Shown here one piece after another: positions 46,271 to 58,717 of a DNA stretch of 64,000 bases. The stretch spans positions 307,609,061 through 307,673,060 of the forward strand of contig OY856186.1 of assembly GCA_963693315.1 (NCBI GenBank), given 5' to 3'. The translations under genes were made by a program, and so were the position numbers. The DNA is from Diogma glabrata (taxonomy: Eukaryota > Arthropoda > Insecta > Diptera > Cylindrotomidae). How positions within the stretch are numbered: the stretch's first letter is position 1; each line of letters opens with the position of its first letter. The notes under the pieces are model-generated. The model saw only the letters and a program-made list of their open reading frames with translations, was not told where the DNA came from and ran no database searches.

Positions 46271-47367
46271 TATATAATAATAATACTAATCCTAATAGTA
46301 ATGTAAATAATGTCGTTATAATAATAATGTCGTTAATTCCATTAAACAGAAAATAGCATGGTGCCCCCATTTATATTTTTGCTGCAAGCACTAAACATAT
46401 CATAAAATTAATACAATCAATCTCATCCTCCACGGAATTTAAAATCCACAATACAGGTGTCGGTAATTCGAAAGTTTTTGTGAACAACCCAGCCACCCAT
46501 ACGAAAATCCTTGATTTCCTAAAAAATAGAAAAACCGAAGCCTTCTCTTTTACACCCAAAGAACTGCGTAAAGAGGTCCTCTTGCTAAAATGGGTTAGCG
46601 GAGGGTATTCAGAAGAGGAAATTCAAACACGAATTGTCAAAACGAATAACAAAAATTGTGAGATCCACGACCCAATGGTCTAAAAACAACAACATTTCAT
46701 TAAATATTTTCTCAATCCATTTTGGAACTGGACAAGACCTGTCTGAATTACTAAAAATCAAATACTTGCTTCACCAAAAAATTTCATGGGAGAAAATCAA
46801 CAAAGAAGAAATTATCCAATGCTACCGTTGCCAACGATTCGGCCACATAGGGCAAAACTGTGCTTACTCCAAAAGACGCGTTAAATGTGGGGAGGACCTC
46901 GGACCACATGAATGCAAAAGAAACAAAAACAATATTAACGACACTCCTGCAGTATGTGTAAACTGCAATAAAGAAGGACACCCAGCTAGCTACAGAGGAT
47001 GTGAGGAATATGCCAAATTTAAAGCAAGACGGAAAGCGTATAAAACAAAAATAAGGGAAACTATTGACAATAGAAAAAATTTCGTTAATTTCTCGTTTAA
47101 CAACCTTGTAACACCATCAAGATCGTACGCTCAAGCGACAAATACGAATATAAATACACCTAATATTCTAAACAATGACCCAATCTCTACCAACAATATC
47201 TTCTCGGAATTCATGAACGGATCATACAATCTTTTTAACATGTCTTTGGGAGACCTGATCTCAAAAATTAATAACTTCTGGCCTGCCTATAAAAATATCA
47301 AAGATGAAGCACACAAAGTTGCTTCATTCCTCCAATTTGTGATGATAATAACTCAACGTTAGTCATT

Positions 47368-47490
47368 CGATGTTTGCCAGCATCCGTGTGATAGCACAGA
47401 ACGTTAATTCCTTAATATTATATATATTGGCAACTCGAATATGAAGTAAACGTGCTGCAAACACTAATAATATCGGGGTACATCAAGTTT
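47368..47490 (+). pseudogene. Start of Jockey-like ORF2, truncated
   Basis: Directly after ORF1 the text reads ASIRVIAQNVNSLILYIL, the usual opening of a LINE endonuclease (RVxxxNVNSL), but similarity ends at about 47490. The rest of ORF2 is absent here. Confidence 0.55.
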
Positions 47491-47686
47491 TTTCGTTTTC
47501 TGCCCTTTTTAGGCACGCAGGCAGGCATTACTTTAATTTGAATCTATTAGTAGATGCATCGGAAATCTAACTTCAGTATTCAATATTGTTCCTACTAAAA
47601 CCATCATCAGATTTTGTTCATCGCATGGATTATTTCAGAATATAAGCATTTTAATGAATATTCAACATATGTCTTGTCAGGCAATA

Positions 47687-48331
47687 ATTCTGTGCCAATA
47701 AGTCATAAGGGGATAACTCATTTTGCTAACTTTTCAGGAGAGCGATTTTAAGATTAAAACTCTTTTGTGATAAAATTGTTTATGTGTAGATTGAAATAAA
47801 TACCGGGATATGACGTGAAATTTTTAGCTTTGTCATATTTGTTGATTGTTTTCTATCTCAGATTTGTATTTAAGGAGTTATCGTGGATTTAACGTCTTAT
47901 GCCTTTTTGTCAAATCAAATTTTCTGGTGCATCAAATAATAAGTTGAGTTACTTCTATTTGTCAGAATAAAAATACTTATTTTAAATAAATATCTAGCCT
48001 TATGCCTTTATAGGCACCAACTATTATTTGACAAAAGGAAATAACTTATTTTATGCTTAACAAGTTTTAAATTTTTCGTTTGACAAAAAGTAATATCTTC
48101 AGATATTTATTATTTTTATATCAAATTTTTGAGTTATTCCCTTTTGACAAATTTAAAATAAAGTGTTTCTGAGTTATTCCCTTTTGCACATTGTTTTAGA
48201 TTTCACATCAAAAGTCGTAGGTGCAAACGGTAAAGAGCAAAATGTACTCCTAACAAAGGCGAAACCGAAAAAAGCGGAAAGGCATAATGTAATAACTCGA
48301 GTTATCTCCATATGACTTATTGACACAGAAT
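47687..48331. mobile_element. 645-bp foldback/MITE candidate
   Basis: AATTCTGTGCCAATAAGTCA..GGGGATAACTC (47687) is matched inverted by GAGTTATCTCC..TGACTTATTGACACAGAATT (48297-48331), about 35-bp arms. Inside, GAGTTATTCCCTTTTGACAAA-like strings recur in both orientations (such as about 48131, 48171, 48030). No gene. Confidence 0.7.
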
Positions 48332-48510
48332 TATTATCAGTTTGGTCATCGTATGTGCTGTGATGCAATAATTACATCAATTTAATATCAAATTATTATC
48401 CGTTTGTTCATCGTATGTCCTGTGAGTACAGATGTAAAAGTAATATTACCCCTGGTAAAATTACCGGTAAAATTGGTAATATTACGTAATATTACTTAGG
48501 CTTGGTAAAA
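48332..48510 (+). repeat. Direct duplication and GGTAAAATT cluster
   Basis: AATTATTATC(A/C)GTTTG.TCATCGTATGT.CTGTGA occurs at about 48330 and 48393. A low-complexity cluster of GTAATATTAC and GGTAAAATT words follows at 48435-48510. Confidence 0.65.
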
Positions 48511-48551
48511 TTGGTTATTTTTTTATTTTATATATTTTTTCCCGGCCCTAC

Positions 48552-48777
48552 TGAACATCATAATAAATTGATAGTAAACGAAAATAAAGCTATTAATATA
48601 TTAAAAATATATGGGAGGAAGAAAGGTGGAGCACATCCAGATACTCTCTTAAACACTCACAAAAGTTTAATAGAATTAAGAATTAGATATAGTTCTATCA
48701 TTACAAGTAGTAAGATAGAATCAAGAATTAGATATAGTTCTATCATTACAAGTAGTAAGAAAAATAAAGGAAAATAA
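48552..48777 (+). pseudogene. LINE RT thumb relic with 45-bp duplication
   Basis: LIVNENKAINILKIYGRKKG then GAHPDTLLNTHKSLIELRIRYSSII fits the thumb segment of Jockey/I-type RTs (WGAHPxTLLxLYKxLIRSKLDYGS). The last 15 codons (RIRYSSIITSSK plus flanks) are tandemly duplicated at 48673-48763. No RT palm is present upstream. Confidence 0.6.
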
Positions 48778-51220
48778 AGAACAAAAAATAAAAACATACT
48801 ATTATGAATATATCATAAAAAAATATATAGAAACATGTAACGTCTGTCAATTTTCACATTCAATAATGAAACCAATTTTCGAGCTTTCGTCAGTTTACTC
48901 AAAATATTTCAAACATCGTAAATAGTTCAATTTCTCTCAATCAATAAAAAACTTAAAATTTAAACATAACGAACCAACCTTTAATTTCAAAAAACTAACG
49001 GAAAAGAATAGATTACTGAACTCATTCTTAATAATTAAAAAAATTGAACGAAAAAATATAGGATTGCAATGTTGTTACACCTTGGTTTTTATATAAAGCG
49101 ATGATTGTCAAAAATCACGTTTTTGAGGGTCATTCTGTTTTCAATTGTCAATAAGCTCATATTTGATTGATTCAAAACTTGAAACAAAAATTCATATTTT
49201 TTCTGGTGTTAATTCATTTACCAATTGCTAAATATTAATTAAAGTAAGATAAAGTGGAAAAAATAAGTTTTCTTCTTTGAAATTGAAATGGAATAGCGTG
49301 TGTAATCCACGCTCTCGATTATAAGTGATTAGCCATTAAGTTATGTAATTAAAATCATTGTAAATATGGCCGACTTTCAAATAAAATAAACAATTGGAAG
49401 TTAGTTGTTGGTTTAGTTATTTCAATCAACTTAAATAGAAATTCCAGTGAATGGTATTGAAACGCAAAAAGGGGGAAGATTTATGAGTGACAAGATAAGA
49501 AAAATCACATTTGAAACATTTTCTTTAAACTATTTGAAAAATGTCAGTATATGGGTTTTTATGAAAGAAAAACGATAAGGTTGGATATTGTGTATACCAG
49601 AAGAATAAAGAAATTATTTTGATTGTGCCGAAATATTACAATATGAAGAGGGCTATAATTTGGGAAGGACTTTAGTACGGAAATGTGTGGTACCGCAATT
49701 GATTTATCTTTTTGAATTTACTAATAACCACACACACTGGTGTAATGTGGGGGAACTAATCCTAACATTTTACTAATATTAACTAATCTTAAAATAAACA
49801 AATTAGGTTAACATTGAAAAGGAAAAGAATCTTAATGAGAATTTTAATTCACAAATAAATTTTTATGTTGACGAAATCAAAAAAAAAAAATGTACTAGAT
49901 TAGTTTAAATTAATTAAATTTAAGTAATTAAACAAAAGAATTAATTACTACGCGCGTTGCACTGGGTGGTTTGTTGTTGGATGACAATAGATTTATAGAA
50001 CATCAAAACAAACATATATATAAAGGACTTTAAAGTCGATTTAAAGTTACCGAAGTATAAATTTCAACTACACTGCTAATTTTCATCCAACAAAATATAA
50101 AAAAGGAAGGAGAAAAACCAAATAAAATGATTCACCAAAATATATGTATAACAAATGCTATGAAGTCATACGTCATCAATGAATTTTAAATGCATTTGAA
50201 AATTAAAATAATTTTTGTTAAAATCAAGAAACGGGAGAACGAGTATAGATGATAATAAATGCAAATTACGTCATGGCTGTCAATGAAACAAGTTGGTATA
50301 TAATTTTGAGGGGAAATGCTAAAACAAAAATATAATTAAAGGGAACGGGTAAAAATAATTAAATCAAGAAATGCAAGACCAGGATGCCGATTATGGAATG
50401 CGATTTAAGTTGAAAGCGATTTAGACCCAAATTCTTGTGTAAAGGTATTAGTAACGATTTCAGTCTTTAGTTGCAAAACTATTACTTTTGTAAAATGATT
50501 GATAAATCATTTTAAATTTGTAATGCACTAGATTTGAATATTTCTCAATTTTGAATTATATATGTATAAGAAATTTATCATTTTATGTTTAAAATGCATT
50601 GGATAGGGTAAACAAATTGGTCTTTGTGAGAATTTTAATTTTAGTTCTACGAATTTTTTGGTTTGCCGTTTTATGTATATAAAAATCATTAAAAGTGTTA
50701 GATTAAAAAAACAATAAAGTATGTGGTGGATATTTTTATTAGCCGGTGATATTTTGATTTAAAAAAATAAATGCACAACAGAAATTTTTCAGTTTTTCCT
50801 TGGTTCTTGACCGCAAAAAGTGAGTTAACTATATTTTGTTCGTTGACAAAAAATGTGTTTTGTTTCAAAAAGGTTTAAAAATAGTTTGATTTAAATGGAA
50901 AATATATGATTGTATAAACGATGATATTAATGAACAAATATGTTGCGTTTTGTAGTTTTTCTTGATATGTATGAATGGACCTCTTTTAATTTTATTGATA
51001 AATTAAAATTTGGTAATCATTTAGTTGTGTATGTAATTATATATCTGGAGAAAATGTGAAGGTGCGTTGTTTTGAGTTTTTGATCGATTATTTGGTTTTC
51101 TATCGAGTTATTTGTTCAAAATAACTTGTTAATAATTTGTTCAATTAATTCAAAATATATTGAATCTAACTCTGAAGACTGAAATATTGTGTTGTAGTTA
51201 TTATGTTGGGAGGTCTATTT
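48778..51220. other. Long AT-rich stretch without genes
   Basis: Only dispersed repeats are seen. An 80-bp segment at about 50304-50383 (ATTTTGAGGGGAAATGCTAA..) recurs at 56988-57068 in the same orientation with few differences. Confidence 0.45.
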
Positions 51221-52663
51221 ACATTGGCGTAACTAGGAAATTGTTCTAGGGTGGGCCTGGTCCCATAATATTGCTGAGGAAAATAATTAATAAATTTTCC
51301 GTTTTTATTTCTTTCTTTTAATACATAACGGGTGTGTCCATTTGAAGTTTATTTTCAAATTTACTATAAATTATATTTTTTTCTAGGTTATTTATGTTAG
51401 GTTAGTATGCAGTAGCTGTCACTAAAAACACAACATCAGGACGACATAGTAAGACCAAAATACGTAGGTTGTGATACCAAAGAATCTCGTTCCCCGACTC
51501 GAACTATTTGGTGCTTCTCATGAAGCTAAGTATTTGCGTGAGTTTATAATTACCCAGGTCTGTGAGAGTTTTAAATGTGTGCGTTCCAAAAGAGTTTTCC
51601 GTAGAAAGGGCGAATGCTAAACACGTGCAAAGTAGATGAAACGCTGGTTCCTCCTGATCCTCATCCTTACAGCTCCTTCAATCAGTACTTGGGTGCTCTC
51701 CACGAATTCAGTAACCAGTGAAGACTTTACCAATGAACCAATATTTGCCTACTCAAGGATATAAGTTCTTTGGAACGCTGCAGGTCTAGTGTGCGAAAGA
51801 TTAACCTGCTTATCTTGCAGCTAATTTTGTTTGACTACCACCCTATAGGTTACGCATTTACCCCTTTCATAAGTTAGTTGTTTGAGAGGGGCAAACGACC
51901 CGCTTAGAGCTTCCATTGCTTATAGAAGATCGAGTTGAGTCCCTTGCTTAGCAAGTGCTTCCGTTATATAGTTGCCCTTAACGCCACTGTAACCCGGCAC
52001 CTATAGCATATGAACGGTGAAATTAACGGTGTTTAGTGTCACTTTTGATGCCGTTGCTACTACATCTGCCGATTTTAATGCAGTTATTTATGTTTATATT
52101 TAGATATATGTTTGTGTAAATAATAAATTAGTCCAAGAGCTAGTGAAACTTTTGGGTAACGGTCGTTCTGTAAGGCTAGAATTTTTTTTAGTGATAATTC
52201 ATGAAATGTGAAGTACGGAAACCACAACTTGGCAGGCATCAGCCGTGCACGTCATCATATGTTTGAAAGTGTAAAAAAAATTTAAAAAAAACTTCCTCTT
52301 TCCCTTCCAAATTTTGTAGATACTTTTGTGGCAGTATTATTGGTAGTACTTATTAAATTGAAATGAAGATCAGTGATATGAACTGTAAAATTTTTTCCCA
52401 TACTTGTCAATAAATAGTTCGATTTGGTTTATTTCTAATACTTTAACGGTAGGTGGTTTTTTCTATCGAGATGATCATATATCACAAATAAAAAACAAAT
52501 AATTTAATTAAATATTGATGCTAACGTTTTGAAATAATTTTGAACAGTAAATTCTTTAGTTCCCTAACTGTTATATGCTTCATGAGCTTCGTGTTCTAGG
52601 GGGGGCCAAAATTCGTCTAGAGGAGGCCGGGCCCTCTGGGCCCCTACATAGTTACGTCTATGT
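51221..52663. mobile_element. Element with ACATTGGCGTAACTAGG-type inverted ends
   Basis: ACATTGGCGTAACTAGG at 51221 pairs with CATAGTTACGTCTATGT ending 52663 (13 of 17). Just inside, both ends have GGGCC-rich blocks (GGGTGGGCCTGG; GGGGGGGCCAAAA, GGCCGGGCCCTCTGGGCCCC). The pattern of a GGCGTAACTA terminus with GGGCCC blocks is known to me as a common insect repeat. Between the ends lies an antisense LINE relic. TSD not fixed. Confidence 0.55.
51430..52085 (-). pseudogene. Reverse-strand LINE RNase H and C-terminal relic
   Basis: Minus-strand translation gives VPGYSGVKGNYITEALAKQG (52000-51940), the C-terminal part of a LINE RNase H (WVPGHSGIxGNExADxLAxxG). Further on comes EEPAFHLLCTCLAF (51655-51613), the C-terminal Cys-His motif (EETxxHLLCxCPAL), then a tail to about 51480. 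Stops and frameshifts occur in between. R1/I/Loa-type elements have this order. It is a different LINE from the other relics here. Confidence 0.7.
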
Positions 52664-53395
52664 CTAATTACAATGTCTGAATTTCAGCAATTGGGCGTTT
52701 CCTAGTATATATAATTACATATCAAATTGAATCATTTTTACAGATATATTTTGAATTTACATTTTATTATTACTTATTATTATTTGTTTAACATGGATAT
52801 TTTTACAAAATTAGACAAGTTTTTAGTTCTAATATAAAAATATTTTGAAATTGAATTATTTTTGAAAGATGGTGCATTGTAGAAAGTTGATTTTTTTGTT
52901 GTTTGTGCTGCCGAAGTTTTGAAAGCGAGGGTGTGCTTCAAGGCGACGTATCACTATTAGAAAAACAGGTTTAAAAATATGGTTAAAAACACTCACAATA
53001 GTAGCTTAATAAATAATTGAAATTCTATCATAAAAAAATTATCATAATATGGTAATGAAAAGTAAAAATTGGATTAAAAACAACATAAACAATAACACGA
53101 ACCTTAGGGTATATGATATACGGCGGAAATGAATAAGAAAATTTATGTTTTGTTTTTCAGAAACAATACAAAGGTTGAAACGGCAAAAAGCTGGGGCGAT
53201 GGCAAAAAAGTTTTGGAAAAAACCTAAAAAGGGGAAAACACATACGCGGCGGTTTTATACAAAGGATATTTGTTTGGTAAAAAGAATGGGAAGGTGGATG
53301 CCATTGTGGTATGGGAGCGATCTTGGGATGATTTTATAATTGATAGTTTTAATTGAGGTAGGTGAGGTCCGCCATTAAGTTGATGGATTTGGGTT
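52664..53395. other. Non-coding stretch
   Basis: The frame at 53145-53339 (basic, Lys-rich) has no recognisable similarity. Nothing else was seen. Confidence 0.35.
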
Positions 53396-53594
53396 TTAAA
53401 AGGGCTATGTAACAGGACTCCAAAAAGTTGCAGTTTTAAAAGATTGATTGGGAGGATAGGATTTTGGTATGTTGAAAGTCAAAGGACTTAAATGCTCAAT
53501 CAAAGCGTTGTTTGATTCAGCAGAGTGGTTAAATACTGAGATATTCTATTGTATCCTAGTTTTAAGTTGTTGTTTAGTTTGAGCAACACAAACA

Positions 53595-53935
53595 TAATCT
53601 CAATCAACGCTGTTTAGTAGCTCAATAACGTTGAATTGAGCCATGGTAGGAAGTCGGTCTTTTACACTGGAGAATACAAAGGAGTTTAGAGAAGTAGGGT
53701 AGAAAAAGGCTAGACGGACTTCAGGAAATTTGTTTTTGGAAAAATTAGTAAGGATGTTTTTAGAACCGTCGAAATGAGAAAAAGAAATGTAAACAGGGTC
53801 GACTAATGGAGTAAGTGGGAGCACAGGGGATGAAGAAAGGGCTTGGTGTTTATTGAAGATCTTATTGATTTTGTTTGGAGAGTTATTATTTTGTAGAACT
53901 GAGGTGAACTAATGACTGTTTTGTGGTATGTATTT
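53595..53935 (-). other. Unrecognised minus-strand frame
   Basis: About 110 codons stay open on the minus strand from about 53930 to a stop at 53600 (LQNNNSPNKINKIFNKHQ.., VYISFSHFDGSKNILTNFSK, FSSVKDRLPTMAQFNV). The composition is protein-like and GC is higher than around it. I do not recognise the family; a LINE ORF1 fragment is one possibility. Confidence 0.25.
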
Positions 53936-55405
53936 TGTATCACACAAGGAAAGGACGTGTTTGGTATAGAAATATACTATGTTAAATTTTGTGTTGAAGC
54001 AGTGTGTGGATTAAAAGTTTATGTTTTTCATGGTACTATGGTACCACTTGCTGAAGATGGTGCGGTCACAGTTGCGAATGATGCTGAAATTTTAAAAGCG
54101 TTATTTATTATTTTTGGGGTTAATTAGATGGAGAGGAAGATGAAGTTGAAAGCGGTTAGAGTTGTACGTGGAATTACATTCCGTATGACTCACTTGGGTC
54201 AAAAAAGTTTTTTTTCAACCTTCCTCACTCTCACCCCTTCAAAATAGAGAAAAATATTTATGCGAAACTTAGCTATAGTTTTCGTTCAGAGTTTATCAAA
54301 ATTCCTTTCTTTGGAAATTTTGCAAATTTTTCTGTCTATTGAGCTTGAAACCCAAGGGGAGGGACCGACTTTTTTGACAATAATTCAATGTGTCAATCTG
54401 TGCATCGCAAAATTCTGAAAAAAATACAACGTTTCTTAAATTAAGTGCTTTGTCATATGATATCTCACACGACTTTAAACGGTGTTTTTCCCCCTTCTCA
54501 TTCGCACCCCCTTTATAAATACGAGTATGAGTATTTTGAACTTCGCTATATTTTTCATTCTTTTTTCATTCATTCATCACTTTTTTTATATTTCCAAAAA
54601 CTGTTAAAGTTTTTTATTAGTTAGTTCGGAAAAAAAACACGAAAAAACGCTATTATTATTTTTATTCCATAAATTATGTAGTGAAAAATTCTAAATTATA
54701 TTTTTAAGGTATACTAAATTCAAGCCCTTTCATATGATACCCTATTTGACTCGGTAAAAACAAGTATTTTCTTAAATGCCTTACATCGCAGTCCCGTAAA
54801 AGAAACGTCCACAACTTTTTTTTTATATCTGTCATCTTTAGGTAACAGGCTAGTTTTATATGCATCTTTAATTGCAGGTCCATAGGATTTACAATTTATG
54901 AAATAATCGGTTTTAATACAAAAACACATTAAAGTCTCACCAAGAATGTTCTGTACAAAAAACGGAACCCTAAAAATGAGCTATTTTCTGTAAAAATAAT
55001 TAAAGTTTCAGTTTTTAATAATACATTAAAGTAAATTAAAAATATAGTAAGGCTTCAAAGATTAATATTTCCATTGATTTTTATTTCTTACTTATATAAT
55101 TTTATAAAATCATTTTTTTTCTACATAATATCAACCGCTTGGATTTTGCCGACTTTTATGGTAATAAAAAATATGTAGAAATTTTTTAGAAGAATGTTAC
55201 TTTTTATTTATAGACAAAAATATGTAAAAAATATCTATAATTTCCAAAAAAAAACATTGCCACAAGCCAATTTTTATTTTAATTATTTTTATTTAAAGTT
55301 ACTCACTCTTTACTTTAAAACGAGATAATATTTTTTTAAATTCATCAAGTTGTTCTCTAGATACATTATAATGAACATTATGATGAACCTAGATACATTA
55401 TGATG
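53936..55405. other. Repeat-like, non-coding stretch
   Basis: TTTCATATGATACC / TTGTCATATGATATC strings followed by ACTC.GTAAA blocks recur at about 54471 and 54726, and CCTTC..CCCC pyrimidine blocks at 54220 and 54490, suggesting an old degenerate repeat. TACATTATGATGAACC is duplicated at about 55345-55410. Confidence 0.35.
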
Positions 55406-55407
55406 AA

Positions 55408-56095
55408 CCAATAGGTGAATGTAAAAACATTCGTTTATTGGGTGTCACAATTTCAAATGACCTACTCTGGAACGATCATGTAATGGCGATGGAAAAAAGC
55501 GCGTCTAAGAAACTCGGCTTCCTAAATAGATGCAAAAAAATTTTCACTCCTTAGCAATTGCTCCATGTTTATAAGTCCTATATTCGTCCCTGCATGGAGT
55601 ACTGTTGTCAAGTTTGGCCCTCTTGGACTCTGTTCAAAAGCGGGCTATACGAATTGTAGGTGATCGAGCTTTGCCATCAAAGCTTGATTCCCTACAACAT
55701 CGTCGCACTGTTGCTGACCTCGTTGTTTTTTACAAATATCGTCATCTACAGTGCTCAGATGAAATCAGCGGCATCATGCCTCAAACTTATTCTTACCCCC
55801 GTTCCACACGGCAATCGGCTGCCGCAACCAGTGAAACGGTAAAGATCCCGCGCTGTCATACTGGCAGATCGCAGAGAGACTTCTTTGTCCGAACTGCGTA
55901 CAAATGGAATAGTTTGCCGGAACACTTAGTCTTAGGTGGCTTCAACCCGCAGAGGTTTAAAGAAAGCGTTAATCATCACCTTAGAACGCCAGTTGTTGTG
56001 GGACCCAGGTCTAGACCTAGGTCTTAAAAGGTATTTATGTGTTGTTGTGACACATATTCTAAACCCTATTACACAACACATTTTATTAAAAAAAA
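55408..56095 (+). pseudogene. CR1/L2-like LINE 3' end with poly(A)
   Basis: Frame one reads NIRLLGVTISNDLLWNDHV..KKLGFLNRCKKIF (55435-55550), a stop, then YKSYIRPCMEYCCQVW. A small deletion shifts the frame, and 55605-56027 is open as LALLDSVQKRAIRIVGD, LDSLQHRRTVADLVVFYKY, FFVRTAYKWNSLPEHL and FNPQRFKESVNHHL. This is the characteristic C-terminal part of CR1/L2/Rex-type RT proteins. A short 3' UTR ends in A13 at about 56083-56095. 5' truncated at about 55408: a typical dead-on-arrival copy. Confidence 0.8.
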
Positions 56096-58095
56096 AAAAA
56101 ATATATATGAAAGCCGTAGTATGAAAAGTACCCCCATCTCGAGAACCACAAATAAATAGAAATAAACAGACAAATTACTTAACGACAAATTAAATCATTT
56201 ATAATAAAAAAATTTTAAATTACAATTTTTGATAATTCGTTATTAATATTAAAACAACTCAAACATAACAAGGGTAGGAGGGTTGATATTCCTCCTGTTT
56301 TTTGCACAATGTTTCATAATTTTATAATTTCATTATTTTATTATAAAATAGTAACAATTGACTTTTAAGGATTTTTTGGAAATTATAGAAATATTTCGGA
56401 GAGTAACAGTTTACTAATTAGAAGCCAACTAGGTTTACCAAATAATCCAAATCAAAAACAAACATCATATGCCGAAAACAATAACTTATATATTGATTTT
56501 CCTCTTAAACAATAACTATTTTTAACTTATTTATTAAACAAAATTTGAGTTGCGAATTAAAAGCCGTTAAACTAAATCGTAAATATTTCAAAAACTCTTA
56601 AAAGTTAAAACACAACACTAACAATATATCTTTTAAAACGGTTTTGTATCATAAGTAAAAATACTGATACGTTTAAAACTAACTAAAACATGAATTAAAT
56701 CACTAAATTTAAACAAATACTTACCATTATAATATATGTTCAGTTAAAATTTTTGAAAACATTAACTCGAAAGGTAATGTTTATTTGACAGCACAAAATC
56801 GCTTATTGATGCCCACATAATAATATCCACAAAAAATGGTCTATTTTTATTTCATTGCGATTACTAATACATTGCAATATTTTCTCATGTACGTACACAA
56901 TATTTTTTGAAAGCGATGCGATTTTGCTTGAATCGCATTCGGTCAAGAATAATTAAAGGGGAAATGTTTTTTTGAAATGAAAGAATTTTGAGGGGAAATG
57001 CTAAAACAAAAATATAATTAAAGGGAATGAGTAAAAATAATTAAATCAAGAAATGCAAAAACAGGTCAAGAATAATTAAGGGGAATAATGAAATGTGATG
57101 TTGCAAAAATTATCGAGATCATCGGTCTATTTGGTTTTGGGACTTCATGGAGCAGAAAACAACAAGAAGAAAGTTAGGATAAAAAACCTGCCTAATGGTT
57201 GTCTAATAGTTTGGCGAATTATGAAATTATTAATTACCACAATCAACGTGTATTTTTTGAGATTCAACCAAAATCCAGAAGGAAGCAACAAACAACACCG
57301 TGCAAGTAAACATTTTATTAAATCATATAATATTTATTAAATAATATAGCATTTATTAAATAATATAACATTCATTAAATAATACTAAATTATATACCGT
57401 ATTTTGTTGTGTAATAAAAATTTGGTCATTAATCAAGTGTGTGTAATGTGTATAAATTTAAAATTCAAGTTTTTTTTATTTTCAAATAATAAATATTATA
57501 TTAAGATTCGTTCAAGTTTTGTGTTTTTTCTCGCTAACAATTAGTGTTAGTGCAAGTTCACGAGAATCCAAATAAATCCTAGTGGTGTATTCAATAAAGG
57601 GCCGTCTCGCACCACAAAGCGCGGCGTCATAAGATCGGACGCTGGACAAAAAAAGGAAAACAAACGGATATAGGATACAACATCACCATTGATACGATAA
57701 GTTATTTTATATTGTTATTATTATTATTTTTGCTAATTTTTTTTAGAATGATAGGCTAAACTAATAAGATAAGTGATTCCCGTGTTAAAATTTGTGTGTG
57801 GGCACAATCCGAATTATTCCGGGCGTAGTCATATATTTTTTGCCTCATATGATATTGTGAATTTTGTATAAAAAGTCCAAGTTGATTCACAAGGTGAACG
57901 AAACATTAACAAACAATGATATGGGATTCAAATAAAAAATGAAAAAAATATGGGGATTTTAAATGAATTAAAGAGAACATATAAACAAATTAGAAAAAAA
58001 TACCGATAAAAATAAAAAAACACAAATATGATACAATCAAAACAGGGAAAATAAATACAGATATAGAGTTAAAAGAAATGATAAACAAAAAATAG
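56096..58095. other. AT-rich stretch without recognised genes
   Basis: Holds the second copy of the 80-bp repeat (56988-57068) and short AATATAACATT repeats near 57330-57385. The frame at 57095-57340 has no similarity. Confidence 0.4.
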
Positions 58096-58106
58096 ATAAC
58101 AACATA

Positions 58107-58690
58107 ATGAAAAATAATAAAATAATTAAAGAACATCTACATAATAAAAAATACACCAAAGCGATATACACTGATGGATCTATCATAGAATACAGAAAAG
58201 GAATGAGGATTTTCAATGAATACACCAATAAAAAGACTAATTACGAAATAATAGAGGATATACCGATCAAAACGATAGAAATATTGGCTATACAAAAAGC
58301 CACAGAAATAGCAAAAGAAGACAACATGACATCAGTAAACATTATAACTGATTCCATGAGCTCATGCCTAGCGTTAAAAAAATATAAAAAAAATAAAAAA
58401 TACAAATATTACGAAAAAACATAATAAATTACATTATAGATAATAATTTAAAAGTAAACCTAATATGGATACCCAGCCCCATAAAAGGAAATTCAAAGGC
58501 AGATGATGAAGGGAAAAAAGGAACAACATGTGGGAATGTTTATAATACAAAAACTTCGATAGAAGAAAGCAAATATTTTTCAAAAAAGACATATACAAGA
58601 AATGGCAGAGATCTTCAATGACAAAACCTTGAATAAGAGAATACAACACAAAGAAAACATAGGGGGTACAATAAAATTTAAAATATGGTT
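58107..58690 (+). pseudogene. LINE RNase H domain relic
   Basis: YTKAIYTDGSIIEYRKG (catalytic D of YTDGS), TIEILAIQKATEIA (catalytic E) and VNIITDSMSSCLALKKY (catalytic D of TDS) give a type I RNase H in order. After a stop at 58422 the same domain continues as VNLIWIPSPIKGNSKADDEGKK, where the final Asp-containing block is recognisable. Such RNase H domains sit at the C-terminus of I/Loa/Jockey-group ORF2. No RT remains upstream. The thumb relic at 48.6 kb could be from the same family, but this is not shown. Confidence 0.75.
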
Positions 58691-58717
58691 TAAAAACAAA
58701 AAACATTTAAATGTAAA

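Larger units (their letters stand above)
43839..47362 (+). pseudogene. Jockey-like ORF1 (gag), split by two insertions
   Basis: An N-terminal part (MDSDHNKFHEFKLVKRDL.. from about 43860, with an acidic and Asn-rich stretch to 44140) runs into a 1.9-kb inverted-repeat element (44141-46020) and a MITE (46041-46270). The core resumes at about 46340 with PPFIF, HNTGVGNSKVFVNNPATHTK.., KNRKTEAFSFTPKELR. After a frameshift near 46660 it continues to the zinc-knuckle region CYRCQRFGHIGQNC, KCGEDLGPHECK and CVNCNKEGHPASYRGC (46818-47000), ending at 47362. This order (PRE-like core then CCHC knuckles) is the nucleic-acid-binding ORF1 of Jockey-type LINEs. Multiple frameshifts: non-functional. Its ORF2 starts at about 47372 and is cut off. 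Confidence 0.8.

Noticed and set aside
53145..53339. Basic 64-codon frame as a small nuclear protein
   Set aside because: No start context, neighbours or similarity to support it.
54720..54929. 69-codon minus-strand frame (MCFCIKTDYFIN..)
   Set aside because: No domain recognised; lies in a degenerate repeat-like stretch.
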